A stretch of DNA of 64,000 nucleotides from Streptomyces sp. TLI_105 (GCF_900105415.1 NZ_FNSM01000001.1:124001-188000), one strand, 5' to 3'. Shown: positions 35,430-45,924, numbered from the stretch's first letter. Notes: generated from the letters alone by a model not told the origin. Numbers and translations are program-made.

Positions 35430-36562
35430 GTGGCGCTCACCTTCCCTGCGAGGGTGCGGGCGAGGGGAGCGAGCCCCAGCACGCCGATCCCGGTGCCGAC
35501 CGCCCCGGCTCGGGCCGCGAGCGCGGCCTGGAGCGGGATCATGGCGCGGATCCCGCTGCCGACGGCGCGCTGGGTGAGGGACGAGGACGGGTTGAGCGCG
35601 GCGTGGAGCAGGGGCACCGCGGTGGTGCCGACGTACAGGGCGGCGGGCAACAGCGGTACGAGCGCCGCCGCGCCGCCCGGCTTCCGGAGCGCCCGGAGGG
35701 CGGTGACGGCCCCGAGCGCGGACGTCGTGGCGAGGGCCCCGAGCGGGGCGAGCGTCGAACCACCCTGCGCCTCGTGCCGGGACACGGCGGTGACGGCGTA
35801 CGTATGAACGGCGAGCGCACCCGCGGACGCCGCGACCCGGAGTCCGGTACGAGCCGCCGCACCGCGTCGCGCGACCGGCGCTGACGCGACGGGGCCGGGG
35901 GCATGCCGGACCGCCGTCACGGCGGTCCGTCTCGGTGCGGAGCCCGTGGCCGTCGCGCCCAGGACGAGGTCGAGGGCGCGGGCGGTGGCCATGACGGCGG
36001 GTGCGGCGGACGTGTGCTTGAGGCGGAGGTCGTAGGCCCACACCGTGCCGGCCAGGGCGGCGGCCACGGTGAGGGCCGGGCGGCCGGCACGAGAGGCGAG
36101 GGCGAGGCCGGCGGCGGTCAGGAGGCCGGCCGCGCCCAGCGCCGCGGCCGGGGCGATCCGGCCGGAGGGCAGGGGGCGGTGGGGTCGGTCGACGGCGTCC
36201 TCCTCGCGGTCGGCCCAGTCGTTGAGCGCCATGCCCGCCTCGTACAGGCAGAGCGACGCGCCGACCGCGTACGCCGTCCCCCGGCCGGGCCGCAGACCGA
36301 CGGCCGCGGCGCCGGCGAGCGCGTCCCCGGGCACGCTGAACAGCGCGGAGACGCGCAGCAGTTCGGCCCAGGCCCGGATCCGACCGCCGCCCTGGGCGAG
36401 GCCGGACTCGGGCGCGGGCACCGGCAAGGAGCCGACGGCCGGCGCAGGGCCGGACGGGGGCGCAGGCTCGGGGCCGGACACGGGTGCGACCGTACGGCCG
36501 CGTCCCTCTTCGGACTTGGGCCCGCTCCGCTCGGCGCGGTCCGGGCGGCCGGGGCGCGTCAC
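35426..36562 (-). CDS. eboC: UbiA-type prenyltransferase (EboC-like)
   Basis: 378 residues with about eight membrane segments after a Pro/Ala-rich cytosolic N-terminus (to about 70). The first Asp motif is NDWADREEDAVDRPHRPLPS; the second region YDLRLKHTSAAPAVMATARA keeps D and K. UbiA enzymes move a prenyl chain to an acceptor at the membrane. The GTG start overlaps the stop of the upstream gene (GTGA). In ebo clusters EboC is thought to prenylate or anchor the transported metabolite. Confidence 0.82.
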   Translation of the reverse strand: MTRPGRPDRAERSGPKSEEGRGRTVAPVSGPEPAPPSGPAPAVGSLPVPAPESGLAQGGGRIRAWAELLRVSALFSVPGDALAGAAAVGLRPGRGTAYAVGASLCLYEAGMALNDWADREEDAVDRPHRPLPSGRIAPAAALGAAGLLTAAGLALASRAGRPALTVAAALAGTVWAYDLRLKHTSAAPAVMATARALDLVLGATATGSAPRRTAVTAVRHAPGPVASAPVARRGAAARTGLRVAASAGALAVHTYAVTAVSRHEAQGGSTLAPLGALATTSALGAVTALRALRKPGGAAALVPLLPAALYVGTTAVPLLHAALNPSSSLTQRAVGSGIRAMIPLQAALAARAGAVGTGIGVLGLAPLARTLAGKVSAT

Positions 36563-37677
36563 TTCGCCTCCCGCAGTCGGTCGGCGAAGGCCAACAGCTC
36601 GGCGAACTGTTCCGCGAGGCCGGCGGGCCCCCCGTCCGGGTCCTTGAAGTAGAAGCCGAGCTCCGGGAGCGGCCCGGAGATCCCGGCTTCGTGGGCGCGG
36701 GCGACCAGGCGGGCCAGGTCGAGGACGAGGGGCGCGGCGAGTGCGGAGTCGCAGCCCTGCCAGATGGTCTGGAGGATCATCCGCGATCCGAGGAAGCCCT
36801 CGAAGGCGATGTGGTCCCAGGCCGTCTTCCAGTCGCCGAGCGCGGGGACGTCGTCGATGTGGACCTGGCCCTCCGGCCGATGGCCGAGCGTTTCCGTGAG
36901 GACGCGTTCCTTGCCGGCGTTCTTCGCCGCCGCGGCGGCGGGGTCGGCCAGCGTCGCCCCGTCTCCCCCGCCCAACAGGTTGGTGCCGGACCAGGCCCGT
37001 ACGTCCAGGGCCCGCTGGACGAACATCGGGGCGAGCACGGAGCGCAGCAGCGTCTGACCGGTCTTGCCGTCGCGGCCCGCGTGGGGCAGTCCGGTGGCGG
37101 TCGCGGCGGCCGAGAGGTCCGGGGTGCGCAGCCCGGTGGACGGGGTGAAGTCGACGTACGGGCAGCCGGCCCGCAGGGCCGCGGCGGCGTAGAGGGAGCT
37201 GGGCGGCAATCGTTCGGCGTCGGGCGCGGGCGGCGGCTCCGTGCAGGAGACGTTGACGACGACCACGCGTGCCAGTGCGTGGCGGCCGCGGAAGGACACG
37301 AGGTCGGCGGCGAGGTCGGCGATGAGTTCGGTGTCGGTGCGGGGGTCGTCCGGGAGGGGGCCTCCGGTGCGTATCTCCTCGTCGGCGGCGGCGAGTTCGG
37401 CGTGGACGGCGGCGGCGAGCCCCTGCGGGAGCACGCCGGCGCCGGTGAGCTGCTCGGCGCGCTTGGGGAGCGGGCAGGACGCGATGTCGTGGCCGCCGAA
37501 GACGAGCGCGGCCAGGGACGGCAGCCCGGTGCCGGCGAACGCGGGCGTCTCGGTGACCATGCCGGTCGCCGGGTGGAGTCCGGCGCGGACGGCGGCGCAT
37601 CCGGCGACGGCCGTGGTCGCCACGGAGCCGCGCGCTCCGGCGAACCAGACTCCGGTGCGTGCGTGGGTGTCAGTCAC
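36559..37677 (-). CDS. Inositol-3-phosphate-synthase-like protein
   Basis: 372 residues. Rossmann NAD site FAGARGSVATTAVAG; conserved VVNVSCTEPP, YVDFTPS, GRDGKTGQTLLRSVLAPMF, WSGTNLLGGGDG and FEGFLGSRMILQTIWQG CDSALAAPLVLDL. Such enzymes convert glucose-6-phosphate to inositol-3-phosphate, but this subfamily differs from the classic sequence and its product may be another cyclitol phosphate. It is the first gene of the ebo block, where other phyla have a dehydroquinate-synthase-like cyclase. A palindrome lies about 300 bases upstream. Confidence 0.8.
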   Translation of the reverse strand: MTDTHARTGVWFAGARGSVATTAVAGCAAVRAGLHPATGMVTETPAFAGTGLPSLAALVFGGHDIASCPLPKRAEQLTGAGVLPQGLAAAVHAELAAADEEIRTGGPLPDDPRTDTELIADLAADLVSFRGRHALARVVVVNVSCTEPPPAPDAERLPPSSLYAAAALRAGCPYVDFTPSTGLRTPDLSAAATATGLPHAGRDGKTGQTLLRSVLAPMFVQRALDVRAWSGTNLLGGGDGATLADPAAAAAKNAGKERVLTETLGHRPEGQVHIDDVPALGDWKTAWDHIAFEGFLGSRMILQTIWQGCDSALAAPLVLDLARLVARAHEAGISGPLPELGFYFKDPDGGPAGLAEQFAELLAFADRLREAK

Positions 37678-38064
37678 GGGCTGCCTCCTTGCCAGGTCGT
37701 TGGGTGCGTGGGTGGAGGGCTGGGGGTGGGGCGCGGCGCCTCTGCGGTGCGGGCGGCGCGGGCCGCCCGGCGGTGAGGTGCGAGGAGCGGGGCGGGGGCG
37801 CTGTGCGGGGCGGGGCCCTTGCTCGGTCCCGACGGGTTCGGGTGGGGGCGGGCCGGGGGACGGGGTGGTCGCTCCCGGGCCGGCTGTGCGGTGGGGCGAG
37901 GAGCCGTGGTGGTGATGTGAGGGGACCGTAGCCGCGTTCGTCCGCGACGGAAAGCCCTTGCGCAGTAGATCGGTCGAACTTTCTCCTGCACCAGGACAAA
38001 GCCGTGTGCGGGCAGGCCGGACCGCCCGGTGGCGCCCCTCGCCACCGGGCCTGGCCGGGAGGTC
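37678..38064. other. Intergenic region with the ebo-block promoter area
   Basis: 387 bases. 37690-37900 is strongly biased (long G and GGT runs) and gene-free. The right part contains the palindrome at 37979-38001. No gene is supported. Confidence 0.4.
37979..38001. promoter_or_regulatory. Operator-like palindrome upstream of the ebo block
   Basis: Arms CTTTCTCCTG and CCAGGACAAAG face each other across CA (37979-38001), nearly perfect. A similar palindrome lies at 45808-45831 upstream of the ROK regulator gene; both end in GGACAAAG-type arms. It could be a binding site of that regulator. Confidence 0.45.
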
Positions 38065-39072
<1,008 letters not shown>

Positions 39073-39102
39073 GAAGCCTCCAAACGGTGTGCGGGCGGTC
39101 CT

Positions 39103-40332
39103 CTAGCGGACCTCGGCCGGCACTTCCTGGACGGGTGTGTAGACGGCGTTCTTCCGGGCGCTCTCCTCGACCGCGGCGAGCACCCGCTGCACCCGCAGCC
39201 CGTCGGCGAAGGACGGCGACGGGTCGGTGCCGGCGCCGATCGCGGTGACCAGGTCGCGGGCCTGGTGGGTGAAGGTGTGTTCGTAGCCGAGGGTGTGGCC
39301 GGGCGGCCACCACGCCTCCAGGTACGGGTGCTCGGCCTCGGTGACGAGGATCCGCCGGAAGCCCGCGGTGGCGGCGGGCTCGCGGTGGTCGTGGAAGGAG
39401 AGCTCGTTGAGCCGCTCCAGGTCGAAGGCGAGCGAGCCCCGCTCCCCGTTGATCTCCAGCCGGAGCTGGTTCTTGCGGCCGGAGGCCATCCGGCTCGCCT
39501 CGAAGGCGGCGAGCGCCCCCGAGGCGAGCCGTCCGGTGAAGACGGCCGCGTCGTCGACAGTCACCGGCCCGCGCGGGGCGCCGGTGGCGGCCTGCCCGGA
39601 CGGTGCGGCCAGGCCGGTCGCCGCGGCGAGCCGGGGCCGTTCTCGTACGAAGGTCTCCGTCTGGGCGGACACCCCGACGACAGGCTCCCCCGCCAGGTAC
39701 TGCGCGAGGTCGACGATGTGCGCTCCGAGGTCGCCCAGCGCCCCCGACCCGGCGTGCTCGCGCTCCAGCCGCCAGGTCAGCGGGAAGTCGGGATCGACCA
39801 GCCAGTCCTGGAGGTAGCTCACCCGGACGTGGCGCAGGGTGCCGAGCCGGCCCTCGGCGATGAGACGGCGGGCGTACGAAAGGGCGGGCACGCGCCGGTA
39901 GTTGAAGCCGACCATCGCCACCTGGCCGCGGGCGCGGGCGGCCTCGGCGGCGGTGGCCATGGCCTCGGCCTCGGCCACCGAGTTCGCGAGCGGCTTCTCG
40001 CACAGGACGTGCTTGCCGGCCTCCAGCGCCGCGATCGCGATTTCCGCATGGCTGTCCCCCGGGGTGCAGATGTCGACGAGCTGCACGTCGTCCCGGGCGA
40101 TCAGGGCACGCCAGTCCGTCTCCGCCGCCGCCCAGCCGTGCCGCTGGGCGGCGGTCCGGACGGCGCCCGCGTCCCGGCCCGCGATCGCCGCGAGGACGGG
40201 CCGCAGCGGCAGGTCGAACACACGGCTCACGTTGCGCCAGCCCTGTGAGTGCGCGGCGCCCATGAACGCGTACCCCACCATGCCGACGCCGAGTCCGGGC
40301 GGCGCGGTCGCGTCGCTGTCCCGCTGTTCCAT
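39103..40332 (-). CDS. Gfo/Idh/MocA-family oxidoreductase
   Basis: 409 residues. NAD-binding GVGMVGYAFMGAAHSQGW, the conserved CEKPLANSVAE and catalytic region LGDLGAHIVDLAQYL (Asp, His). The family oxidises sugars and inositols. AGGAGG lies 6-7 bases before the ATG. It is followed by an isomerase-like gene and preceded by the ABC transporter genes, so it probably acts on the imported sugar. Confidence 0.88.
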   Translation of the reverse strand: MEQRDSDATAPPGLGVGMVGYAFMGAAHSQGWRNVSRVFDLPLRPVLAAIAGRDAGAVRTAAQRHGWAAAETDWRALIARDDVQLVDICTPGDSHAEIAIAALEAGKHVLCEKPLANSVAEAEAMATAAEAARARGQVAMVGFNYRRVPALSYARRLIAEGRLGTLRHVRVSYLQDWLVDPDFPLTWRLEREHAGSGALGDLGAHIVDLAQYLAGEPVVGVSAQTETFVRERPRLAAATGLAAPSGQAATGAPRGPVTVDDAAVFTGRLASGALAAFEASRMASGRKNQLRLEINGERGSLAFDLERLNELSFHDHREPAATAGFRRILVTEAEHPYLEAWWPPGHTLGYEHTFTHQARDLVTAIGAGTDPSPSFADGLRVQRVLAAVEESARKNAVYTPVQEVPAEVR

Positions 40333-40410
40333 ACGGTTCCTCCTGGTCGGAGAGTCACTGAGTCGTCGGTGTGCTGCGAGGCCGGGCATCCCCCGGGAGC
40401 CCGGATCCGG

Positions 40411-41454
40411 TCAGTTGAAGCCGGTGGGCAGGTAGTCGTCGACGTTCTCCTTGGTGACGACGGCGGAGTAGAGCGTCAGCGAGGACGGGATCTCCAGCTC
40501 CGCCAGACCGCCCACGCCCTTGCCCTGGCCGAGCGCGCGGGCCAGGTCGATGGCGGATGCGGCCATGGTCGGCGGGTAGAGGACGGTGGCCCTGAGGACG
40601 CCGGTCCCGGCCTTGATGGCGTCCATCGCGGACCTGGCCCCGGCTCCGCCGACCATCAGGAAGTCGTCACGGCCGGCCTGCGCGATGGCGCGGAGCGCGC
40701 CGACGCCCTGGTCGTCGTCGTGGTTCCACAGCGCGTCGAACGCGGGCTGTGCCTGGAGGAGCTGGGCCATCTTGGCCTGGCCGGACTCGACGGTGAAGTC
40801 GGCGGCCTGGCGGGCGACCTTGGTGATGTTGGGGTAGTTCTTCAGAGCGTCGTCGAAGCCCTGGGTGCGCTGCCGGGTGAGTTCGAGGTTGTCCAGGCCG
40901 GCGAGTTCGACGACCTTGGCGTTCGGCTTGTCCTTGAGCTGCTCGCCGATGTAGGTGCCGGCGTTGAGCCCCATGCCGTAGTTGTCTCCGCCGATCCAGC
41001 AGCGGTACGCCTGCGGGGAGGCGAAGACGCGGTCCAGGTTGACGACGGGGATGCCGGCCCGCATCGCCTGGAGGCCGACCTGGGTGAGCGCCTTGCCGTC
41101 GGCGGGCAGGATGACGAGGACATCGACCTTCTTGTTGATGAGGGTCTGCACCTGACCGATCTGGGCGGCGGTGTCGTTGGAGCCCTCGGTGATCTCCAGG
41201 GTGACGTCGGAGTACTTCGCGGCGCGGGACTTGGCGTTCTGGTTGATGGCGTTGAGCCAGCCGTGGTCGGCCTGGGGGCCGGCGAAGCCGATGGTGACGG
41301 GCTTGCCGGGCTTGTCGGCGGCGGCCGGGGTGTTGCCGGCCGGCTGTTCCTGCTGCTTGGGCTCGTTGCTGGTGCAGGCGGTCAGCAGGGCTCCGACGGA
41401 GACGGCGGCGGTGCCGAACAGAAGTCCTCTGCGGCTGGGGGCGGTTCGGGACAT
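40411..41454 (-). CDS. Sugar ABC transporter substrate-binding lipoprotein (RbsB type)
   Basis: 347 residues. RRGLLFGTAAVSVGALLTAC is a lipoprotein signal. The mature part is a ribose/inositol-type binding protein: ILPADGKALTQVGLQAMRAG IPVVNLDR, YGMGLNAGTYIGEQL, ALWNHDDDQGVGALRAI. It would capture a sugar or cyclitol outside the membrane for the permease. It is downstream of permease and ATPase genes; a TCGTG microsatellite lies in its leader. Confidence 0.88.
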   Translation of the reverse strand: MSRTAPSRRGLLFGTAAVSVGALLTACTSNEPKQQEQPAGNTPAAADKPGKPVTIGFAGPQADHGWLNAINQNAKSRAAKYSDVTLEITEGSNDTAAQIGQVQTLINKKVDVLVILPADGKALTQVGLQAMRAGIPVVNLDRVFASPQAYRCWIGGDNYGMGLNAGTYIGEQLKDKPNAKVVELAGLDNLELTRQRTQGFDDALKNYPNITKVARQAADFTVESGQAKMAQLLQAQPAFDALWNHDDDQGVGALRAIAQAGRDDFLMVGGAGARSAMDAIKAGTGVLRATVLYPPTMAASAIDLARALGQGKGVGGLAELEIPSSLTLYSAVVTKENVDDYLPTGFN

Positions 41455-41495
41455 GGCGGATCAACCCTTCAGCTGGGCGGGGCGGCTCGGTCGGG

Positions 41496-41518
41496 TCGTG
41501 TCGTGTCGTGTCGTGTCG
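41496..41518. repeat. TCGTG tandem repeat
   Basis: Four perfect TCGTG units plus a partial one in the leader of the binding-protein gene, about 45 bases before its start. Such repeats can slip, but no coding frame is involved. Confidence 0.6.
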
Positions 41519-41565
41519 AGGAGGGGTGCGGGGAGGAGTTACGAGGAGGAGTGCGGGGAGGCCGG

Positions 41566-42600
41566 TCAGGCGTCGCCGCCGCGCAGGGTGCGGCGCTGGA
41601 CGAGGACGGCGGCCACGATGATCGCGCCCTTGGCGATCTGCTGGACCGCCGTCTCCAGGTTGTTGAGGGCGAAGATGTTGGTGATGGTCGTGAAGATCAG
41701 GACGCCGAGGACGGAGCCGACGATGGTGCCGCGTCCGCCGCTGAGGAGGGTGCCGCCGATGATGGCGGCGGCGATGGCGTCGAGTTCGTACAGGTTGCCG
41801 TTGGTGTTCTGGCCGGATCCGGCCAGGACGATGAGCATGAACGCGGCGATCCCGCAGCACAGGCCGGACAGCAGGTACAGGTACAGGCGCTGCCGGCGCA
41901 CGTCGATGCCGGCGAGCCGGGCTGCTTCCGCGTTGCCGCCGACGGCGACGGTGCGGCGGCCGAACGTGGTCCGGTTGAGCAGCAGCCATCCGATGACGGT
42001 CACGGCGGCGAAGACGAGGACGAGCGGCGGGACGCCGAGGACGTAGGCGTCCTTGACGCCGAGGTCGAGGACGTCGGTCACGGTCACCATCTGGGTCCTG
42101 CCGTCCGTGATCTGGAGGGCGAGACCCCGGGCGGAGGCCAGCATGGCCAGGGTGGCGATGAACGGCACCATGCCGCCGTACGCGATCAGCAGCCCGTTCA
42201 CGAGGCCGCAGCCGACGCCGACGAGCACCGCGGTGAAGAGGATGCCCGCGAAGCCGAACTCCTGGGTGGCCACGGTCGTCGCCCACACGGACGCGAGGGC
42301 CACGATCGCACCGACCGACAGGTCGATGCCGCCGCTGGTGATGACGAACGTCATGCCGACGGTGACGACGCCGATGACCGACGCCTGGGTCAGGACGAGT
42401 TGGAGGTTGCTGATGGCGAGGAAGGAGTCGGGCTGGGTGATGCCGCCGACGGCGACGAGGGCGACGAGGACGCCGAGCAGCGACATGCTGCGCACGTCCC
42501 ACCGCATCAGCGCCGGTCGGTGGGTCCCCTTCCTGCCGGTGGCGGAGGTGGCGGCGGACATCGGCGTGTCCTTCCGCGCGGCGGAGGCCGGCTGCGTCAT
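41566..42600 (-). CDS. Sugar ABC transporter permease (RbsC type)
   Basis: 344 residues with about ten hydrophobic segments. GVVTVGMTFVITSGGIDLSV is the hallmark of the ribose/galactose permease family, and GIDVRRQRLYLYLLSG is the cytosolic coupling segment. The ATG overlaps the ATPase stop by 4 bases (ATGA). Confidence 0.9.
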   Translation of the reverse strand: MTQPASAARKDTPMSAATSATGRKGTHRPALMRWDVRSMSLLGVLVALVAVGGITQPDSFLAISNLQLVLTQASVIGVVTVGMTFVITSGGIDLSVGAIVALASVWATTVATQEFGFAGILFTAVLVGVGCGLVNGLLIAYGGMVPFIATLAMLASARGLALQITDGRTQMVTVTDVLDLGVKDAYVLGVPPLVLVFAAVTVIGWLLLNRTTFGRRTVAVGGNAEAARLAGIDVRRQRLYLYLLSGLCCGIAAFMLIVLAGSGQNTNGNLYELDAIAAAIIGGTLLSGGRGTIVGSVLGVLIFTTITNIFALNNLETAVQQIAKGAIIVAAVLVQRRTLRGGDA

Positions 42601-44126
42601 GGCGTCGGGTTCCCTTCCATCACGAGATCGAGTACGCGGTGCTCGTCGAGCTCCCGGGCCCGCGCCGTGTGCACGACGGAGCCTTCGCGGAGCACCAGCA
42701 CGCGGTCGGCGAGCCCGAGGACCTCGGGAACCTCGCTGGAGACGAGCAGTACCGCCAGTCCTTCGTCGGCCAGCCGGCGTATCACGGCGTAGAGCTCCGC
42801 CCGGGCGCCGATGTCGACGCCCCGGGTCGGCTCGTCCAGCAGCAGCACCTTGCAGCCGCGCAGCAGCCAGCGCGCGAGCACGGCCTTCTGCTGGTTGCCG
42901 CCGGACAGCGTCCTGATCGCCGCGTCCGGGTCGTCGGGCCGCAGCGACAGGTCGCGCACCGCCCGGTGCGCGGCGGCGCGCTCGGCACGCCGGTCGAGCC
43001 AGCCCGCGCGGGAGTAGCGGGAGAGGGTGGAGACCGAGACGTTGCTGCCGACGGACTCCAGCATCAGCAGGGCCTGCGCCTTGCGTTCCTCGGGGGCCAG
43101 TCCGATCCCGGCGCGGACGGCGGCGCGGACGTTGCCCGGGCGCAGCGGGAAGCCGTCGACGAGGACACGGCCCGCGTCGGGCCTGCGCGCCCCGTAGATC
43201 GTCTCCAGGATCTCGCTGCGGCCGGAGCCGACCAGTCCGGCGAGGCCGACGATCTCGCCGGGCCGCAGTTCGAGGTCGAGGGGGGCGAACTCGCCACCAC
43301 GGGTGAGGCCCTCGACCCTGAGGACGGGGTCCCGGGCAGCGGCGGCGCCGTCGGTTCCGTCGGGGCGGTCGGGGAAGACGTGCTCGACGGTGCGGCCGGT
43401 CATGAGGGCGACGATGTCGCGGGTCGGGGTGGTGTCCGCCGGCAGGCCGCCGGCGACGGAGCGGCCGTCCTTCAGGACCGTGACCCGGTCGCCGATGCGG
43501 CGGATCTCCTCCAGCCGGTGGGAGATGTACACGACGGCGACGCCGTCGGCGGTGAGTTCGGCGACGATCCGGAAGAGGTTGTCGACCTCGTCGGGGTCGA
43601 GCGCGGCGGACGGCTCGTCCATGACGATCAGCCGCACCTCGTGGGAGAGCGCGCGGGCCATGGAGACGATCTGCTGCTGGGCGGCGGACAGCTCGCCGAC
43701 GAGTCGGGCCGGATCGATCTCCGGGTGCCCGAGGCGCTCAAGCAGCCGTCCGGCGGCCGCGCGGGCCCGGGCACCGCGCACGACGAACCCGGCGGAGGTC
43801 GGCTCGTTCCCGAGGAACACGTTCTCGGCGACGGACAACCCGCCGACCAGGTCCAGCTCCTGGTAGATGGTGGCGATCCCCAGCCGCATGGCCGCGATCG
43901 GAGAGGTCAGGGAGACCGGCTCGCCGCCCCAGGTGATCTCGCCCTCGTCGGGCTGGTGGGCTCCGGCGAGGACCTTGATGAGGGTCGACTTGCCGGCGCC
44001 GTTCTGGCCGAGGAGGCAGTGGACCTCGCCGACGTGGACTTCGAGGTCCACGCCGTCCAGGGCGCGGACGCCGGGGAACGACTTGGTGATGCGGTTCATC
44101 GTGAGCAGCGGTGGGCGTGATGCCAT
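42597..44126 (-). CDS. Sugar ABC transporter ATP-binding protein (RbsA type, two domains)
   Basis: 509 residues with two ATPase domains. First: Walker A GQNGAGKST, signature LSAAQQQIV, Walker B LIVMDEPSAALD. Second: degenerate Walker A GLVGSGRSE, signature LSGGNQQK, Walker B LLLDEPTRGVD. This is the standard ribose-type importer ATPase. The ATG at 44126 has GAGGGG six bases upstream; the upstream open frame is not family-like. Confidence 0.92.
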   Translation of the reverse strand: MASRPPLLTMNRITKSFPGVRALDGVDLEVHVGEVHCLLGQNGAGKSTLIKVLAGAHQPDEGEITWGGEPVSLTSPIAAMRLGIATIYQELDLVGGLSVAENVFLGNEPTSAGFVVRGARARAAAGRLLERLGHPEIDPARLVGELSAAQQQIVSMARALSHEVRLIVMDEPSAALDPDEVDNLFRIVAELTADGVAVVYISHRLEEIRRIGDRVTVLKDGRSVAGGLPADTTPTRDIVALMTGRTVEHVFPDRPDGTDGAAAARDPVLRVEGLTRGGEFAPLDLELRPGEIVGLAGLVGSGRSEILETIYGARRPDAGRVLVDGFPLRPGNVRAAVRAGIGLAPEERKAQALLMLESVGSNVSVSTLSRYSRAGWLDRRAERAAAHRAVRDLSLRPDDPDAAIRTLSGGNQQKAVLARWLLRGCKVLLLDEPTRGVDIGARAELYAVIRRLADEGLAVLLVSSEVPEVLGLADRVLVLREGSVVHTARARELDEHRVLDLVMEGNPTP

Positions 44127-44484
44127 CGGGATCCCCTCGGCGGATACGGCCGTGAGCGGGCAGGGCGAAGCGGGGCACGGTGAGCGGCGTGAGATGAGAG
44201 GGAACAAGCGAAGGGCTCAGGGCCCCGCGGCCTTGGACGTGCCGGCGCGTGCGGGGTGAGCGGGCATGGCTGACAGCCACGGGACCGTTGCGTGGTGTGG
44301 GGGCGTGGTGGTGCGGTGAGTCGGAGGCGCGGTGACGCTGCTTGTGCGGTGCTGCGGTGCTGCGGTGCTGCTACTTGTGCGGTGATCGGTGATGCGGTGA
44401 TGCCGGGTCATGCGGTGGTACGTGCTTCGGCGTGCGGCGTACCGCTGCCGAAGGAGTGATGGGGCCGGGCGGGGCCCGGCCGGA
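44127..44484. other. Intergenic with TGCGGTG-type simple repeats
   Basis: 358 bases between the ROK gene and the ATPase. From about 44270 to 44420 it is dominated by GTGCGGTG/TGCTGCGG units in irregular tandem, gene-free. The transporter promoter should be at the left part. Confidence 0.5.
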
Positions 44485-45675
44485 TCAGGCCGGTGAGAAG
44501 ACGTGATCGCTGATGAGGCGGGCCGCGCCGATCACTCCGGCGGTGGGGCCCAACTCGCCCAGCACGATGGGGAGGTTGCCGGTCGCGAGCGGTAGCGACT
44601 GGCGGTAGACCTGGGTGCGGATGCTGGCCAGCAGGGTGTGGCCGAGCCCGGTGACACCGCCGCCGATGACGACGAGCCCCGGGTTGAAGAAGCTGACGAG
44701 CCCGGCGATGACCTGGCCCAGCCGCTGTCCGCCCTCGCGGATCAGCTCCAGGGCCACGGTGTCGCCCGCCGCCGCGGCCGCCGAGACGTCCGCGGCGGTC
44801 AGCTCCCCGGCCGCCTCCAGCCGAGCGGCGAGCTGCGCCGACCGGCCCGAGCGCGCCGCTTCCTCCGCGTCGCGGGCCAGCGCCGCACCGCTGAAGTGCG
44901 CTTCCAGGCAGCCCAGGTTGCCGCAGGCGCAGGCCCGTCCGTCCGGCTGGACCTGGATGTGTCCGATGTCGCCGGCGCTGCCCGTCGTACCGCGGTAGAC
45001 CTGGCCGCCGATCACGATGCCGCAGCCGATGCCGGTACCGATCTTGACGCAGAGGTAGTCGCCGACGGAGCGGGCGACGCCCGCGTGCTGCTCCCCCATC
45101 GCCATGAGGTTCACGTCGTTGTCGACCATCACCGGGCAGCCGAGGTCCTGGCTGAGGGCCTCGCGGACGGGGAAGCCGTCCCAGCCGGGCATGATCGGCG
45201 GTGCGACGGGCACGCCCTCGGGGAAGCGGACGGGACCGGGCACGCCGATGCCCGCGCCGTCGAAACCCTCCGCGACCCCCGAGGCCTTCAGCTTGTCCGC
45301 CATGGCCAGCGCCCGCTCGAAGACGGCGACGGGCCCTTCGCGGACGTCCACGGGCTGGTTCAGGTGTCCCAGGACCTCCAGCTCGGCGTTGGTGACGGCG
45401 ACATCGATCGAGGTGGCCCCGATGTCGACCCCGAGAAAGCGCAGCGCCGGGGCGAGCCGGAGGTTGTGCGAGCGGCGTCCGCCGCGCGAGGCGGCGAGCC
45501 CGTCCGCGACCACCAGCCCCGTCTCCAGCAGCCGGTCCACCTCGACCGCCAGCTTGGAACGGGACAGGTCCACCAGATCGCCCAGCTGCGCACGGGAGTT
45601 GGGACCTCCGTCGCGCAACAGGCGCAGCAGCCGCGCTTGGTGCACGTTCGCGGGCCGAGCAGTCATCCGTCTCAC
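44485..45675 (-). CDS. ROK-family transcriptional regulator
   Basis: About 396 residues. A winged helix at the N-terminus (NVHQARLLRLLRDGGPNSRA, LSRSKLAVEVDRLLETG) is followed by a ROK sugar-kinase-like domain: FLGVDIGATSIDVAVT, GAGIGVPGPV, and the zinc/ROK signature GHIQVQPDGRACACGNLGCL with Cys-x-Cys and Cys. GTG 45675 is preferred for its GGGAGGG spacing (an ATG at 45666 is the alternative). It lies upstream of the sugar importer and likely represses it. Confidence 0.86.
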   Translation of the reverse strand: MRRMTARPANVHQARLLRLLRDGGPNSRAQLGDLVDLSRSKLAVEVDRLLETGLVVADGLAASRGGRRSHNLRLAPALRFLGVDIGATSIDVAVTNAELEVLGHLNQPVDVREGPVAVFERALAMADKLKASGVAEGFDGAGIGVPGPVRFPEGVPVAPPIMPGWDGFPVREALSQDLGCPVMVDNDVNLMAMGEQHAGVARSVGDYLCVKIGTGIGCGIVIGGQVYRGTTGSAGDIGHIQVQPDGRACACGNLGCLEAHFSGAALARDAEEAARSGRSAQLAARLEAAGELTAADVSAAAAAGDTVALELIREGGQRLGQVIAGLVSFFNPGLVVIGGGVTGLGHTLLASIRTQVYRQSLPLATGNLPIVLGELGPTAGVIGAARLISDHVFSPA

Positions 45676-45807
45676 GAATCCCTCCCCTCCCCCGCCTCCG
45701 GCTGGGGGCCCCAATGCCTGTCTGCGGCGGCCGATCCGTCGGGCTTTCGAGAGGAACGTAGCAGTGCTCCACCGACCTGGGAACTACTTGAGCAGGAAAC
45801 AGGCAGG

Positions 45808-45831
45808 ACTTCTCCCACTCTCGGGACAAAG
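45808..45831. promoter_or_regulatory. Operator-like palindrome upstream of the ROK gene
   Basis: ACTTCTCCC and GGGACAAAG face each other over six bases, about 133 bases before the ROK start. The arms resemble those of the palindrome at 37979-38001, suggesting a site recognised by the same regulator. Confidence 0.4.
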
Positions 45832-45855
45832 GGCCGCCTCTGCCGAGACGACGGA

Positions 45856-45883
45856 ACGGCCCCCTTCGGGAGAAGGGGGCCGT
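45856..45883. terminator. Perfect 12-base hairpin
   Basis: Arms 45856-45867 and 45872-45883 pair perfectly around a 4-base loop, between the ROK promoter area and an IS5 remnant. It would insulate the ROK promoter from transcription coming out of the remnant. Confidence 0.6.
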
Positions 45884-45924
45884 CACACCGCGGCTGCGGG
45901 GTGGATCAGGGGCGGTCTTGCAGG

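Noticed and set aside
40249..42792. An 847-codon plus-strand open frame opposite the ABC transporter genes
   Set aside because: Translation is Gly/Asp/Val-rich and featureless; the minus strand has strong family motifs throughout.
45856..45883. Attenuator of the ROK gene
   Set aside because: It lies upstream of the likely promoter palindrome with no leader peptide or T-run, so insulation is more likely.
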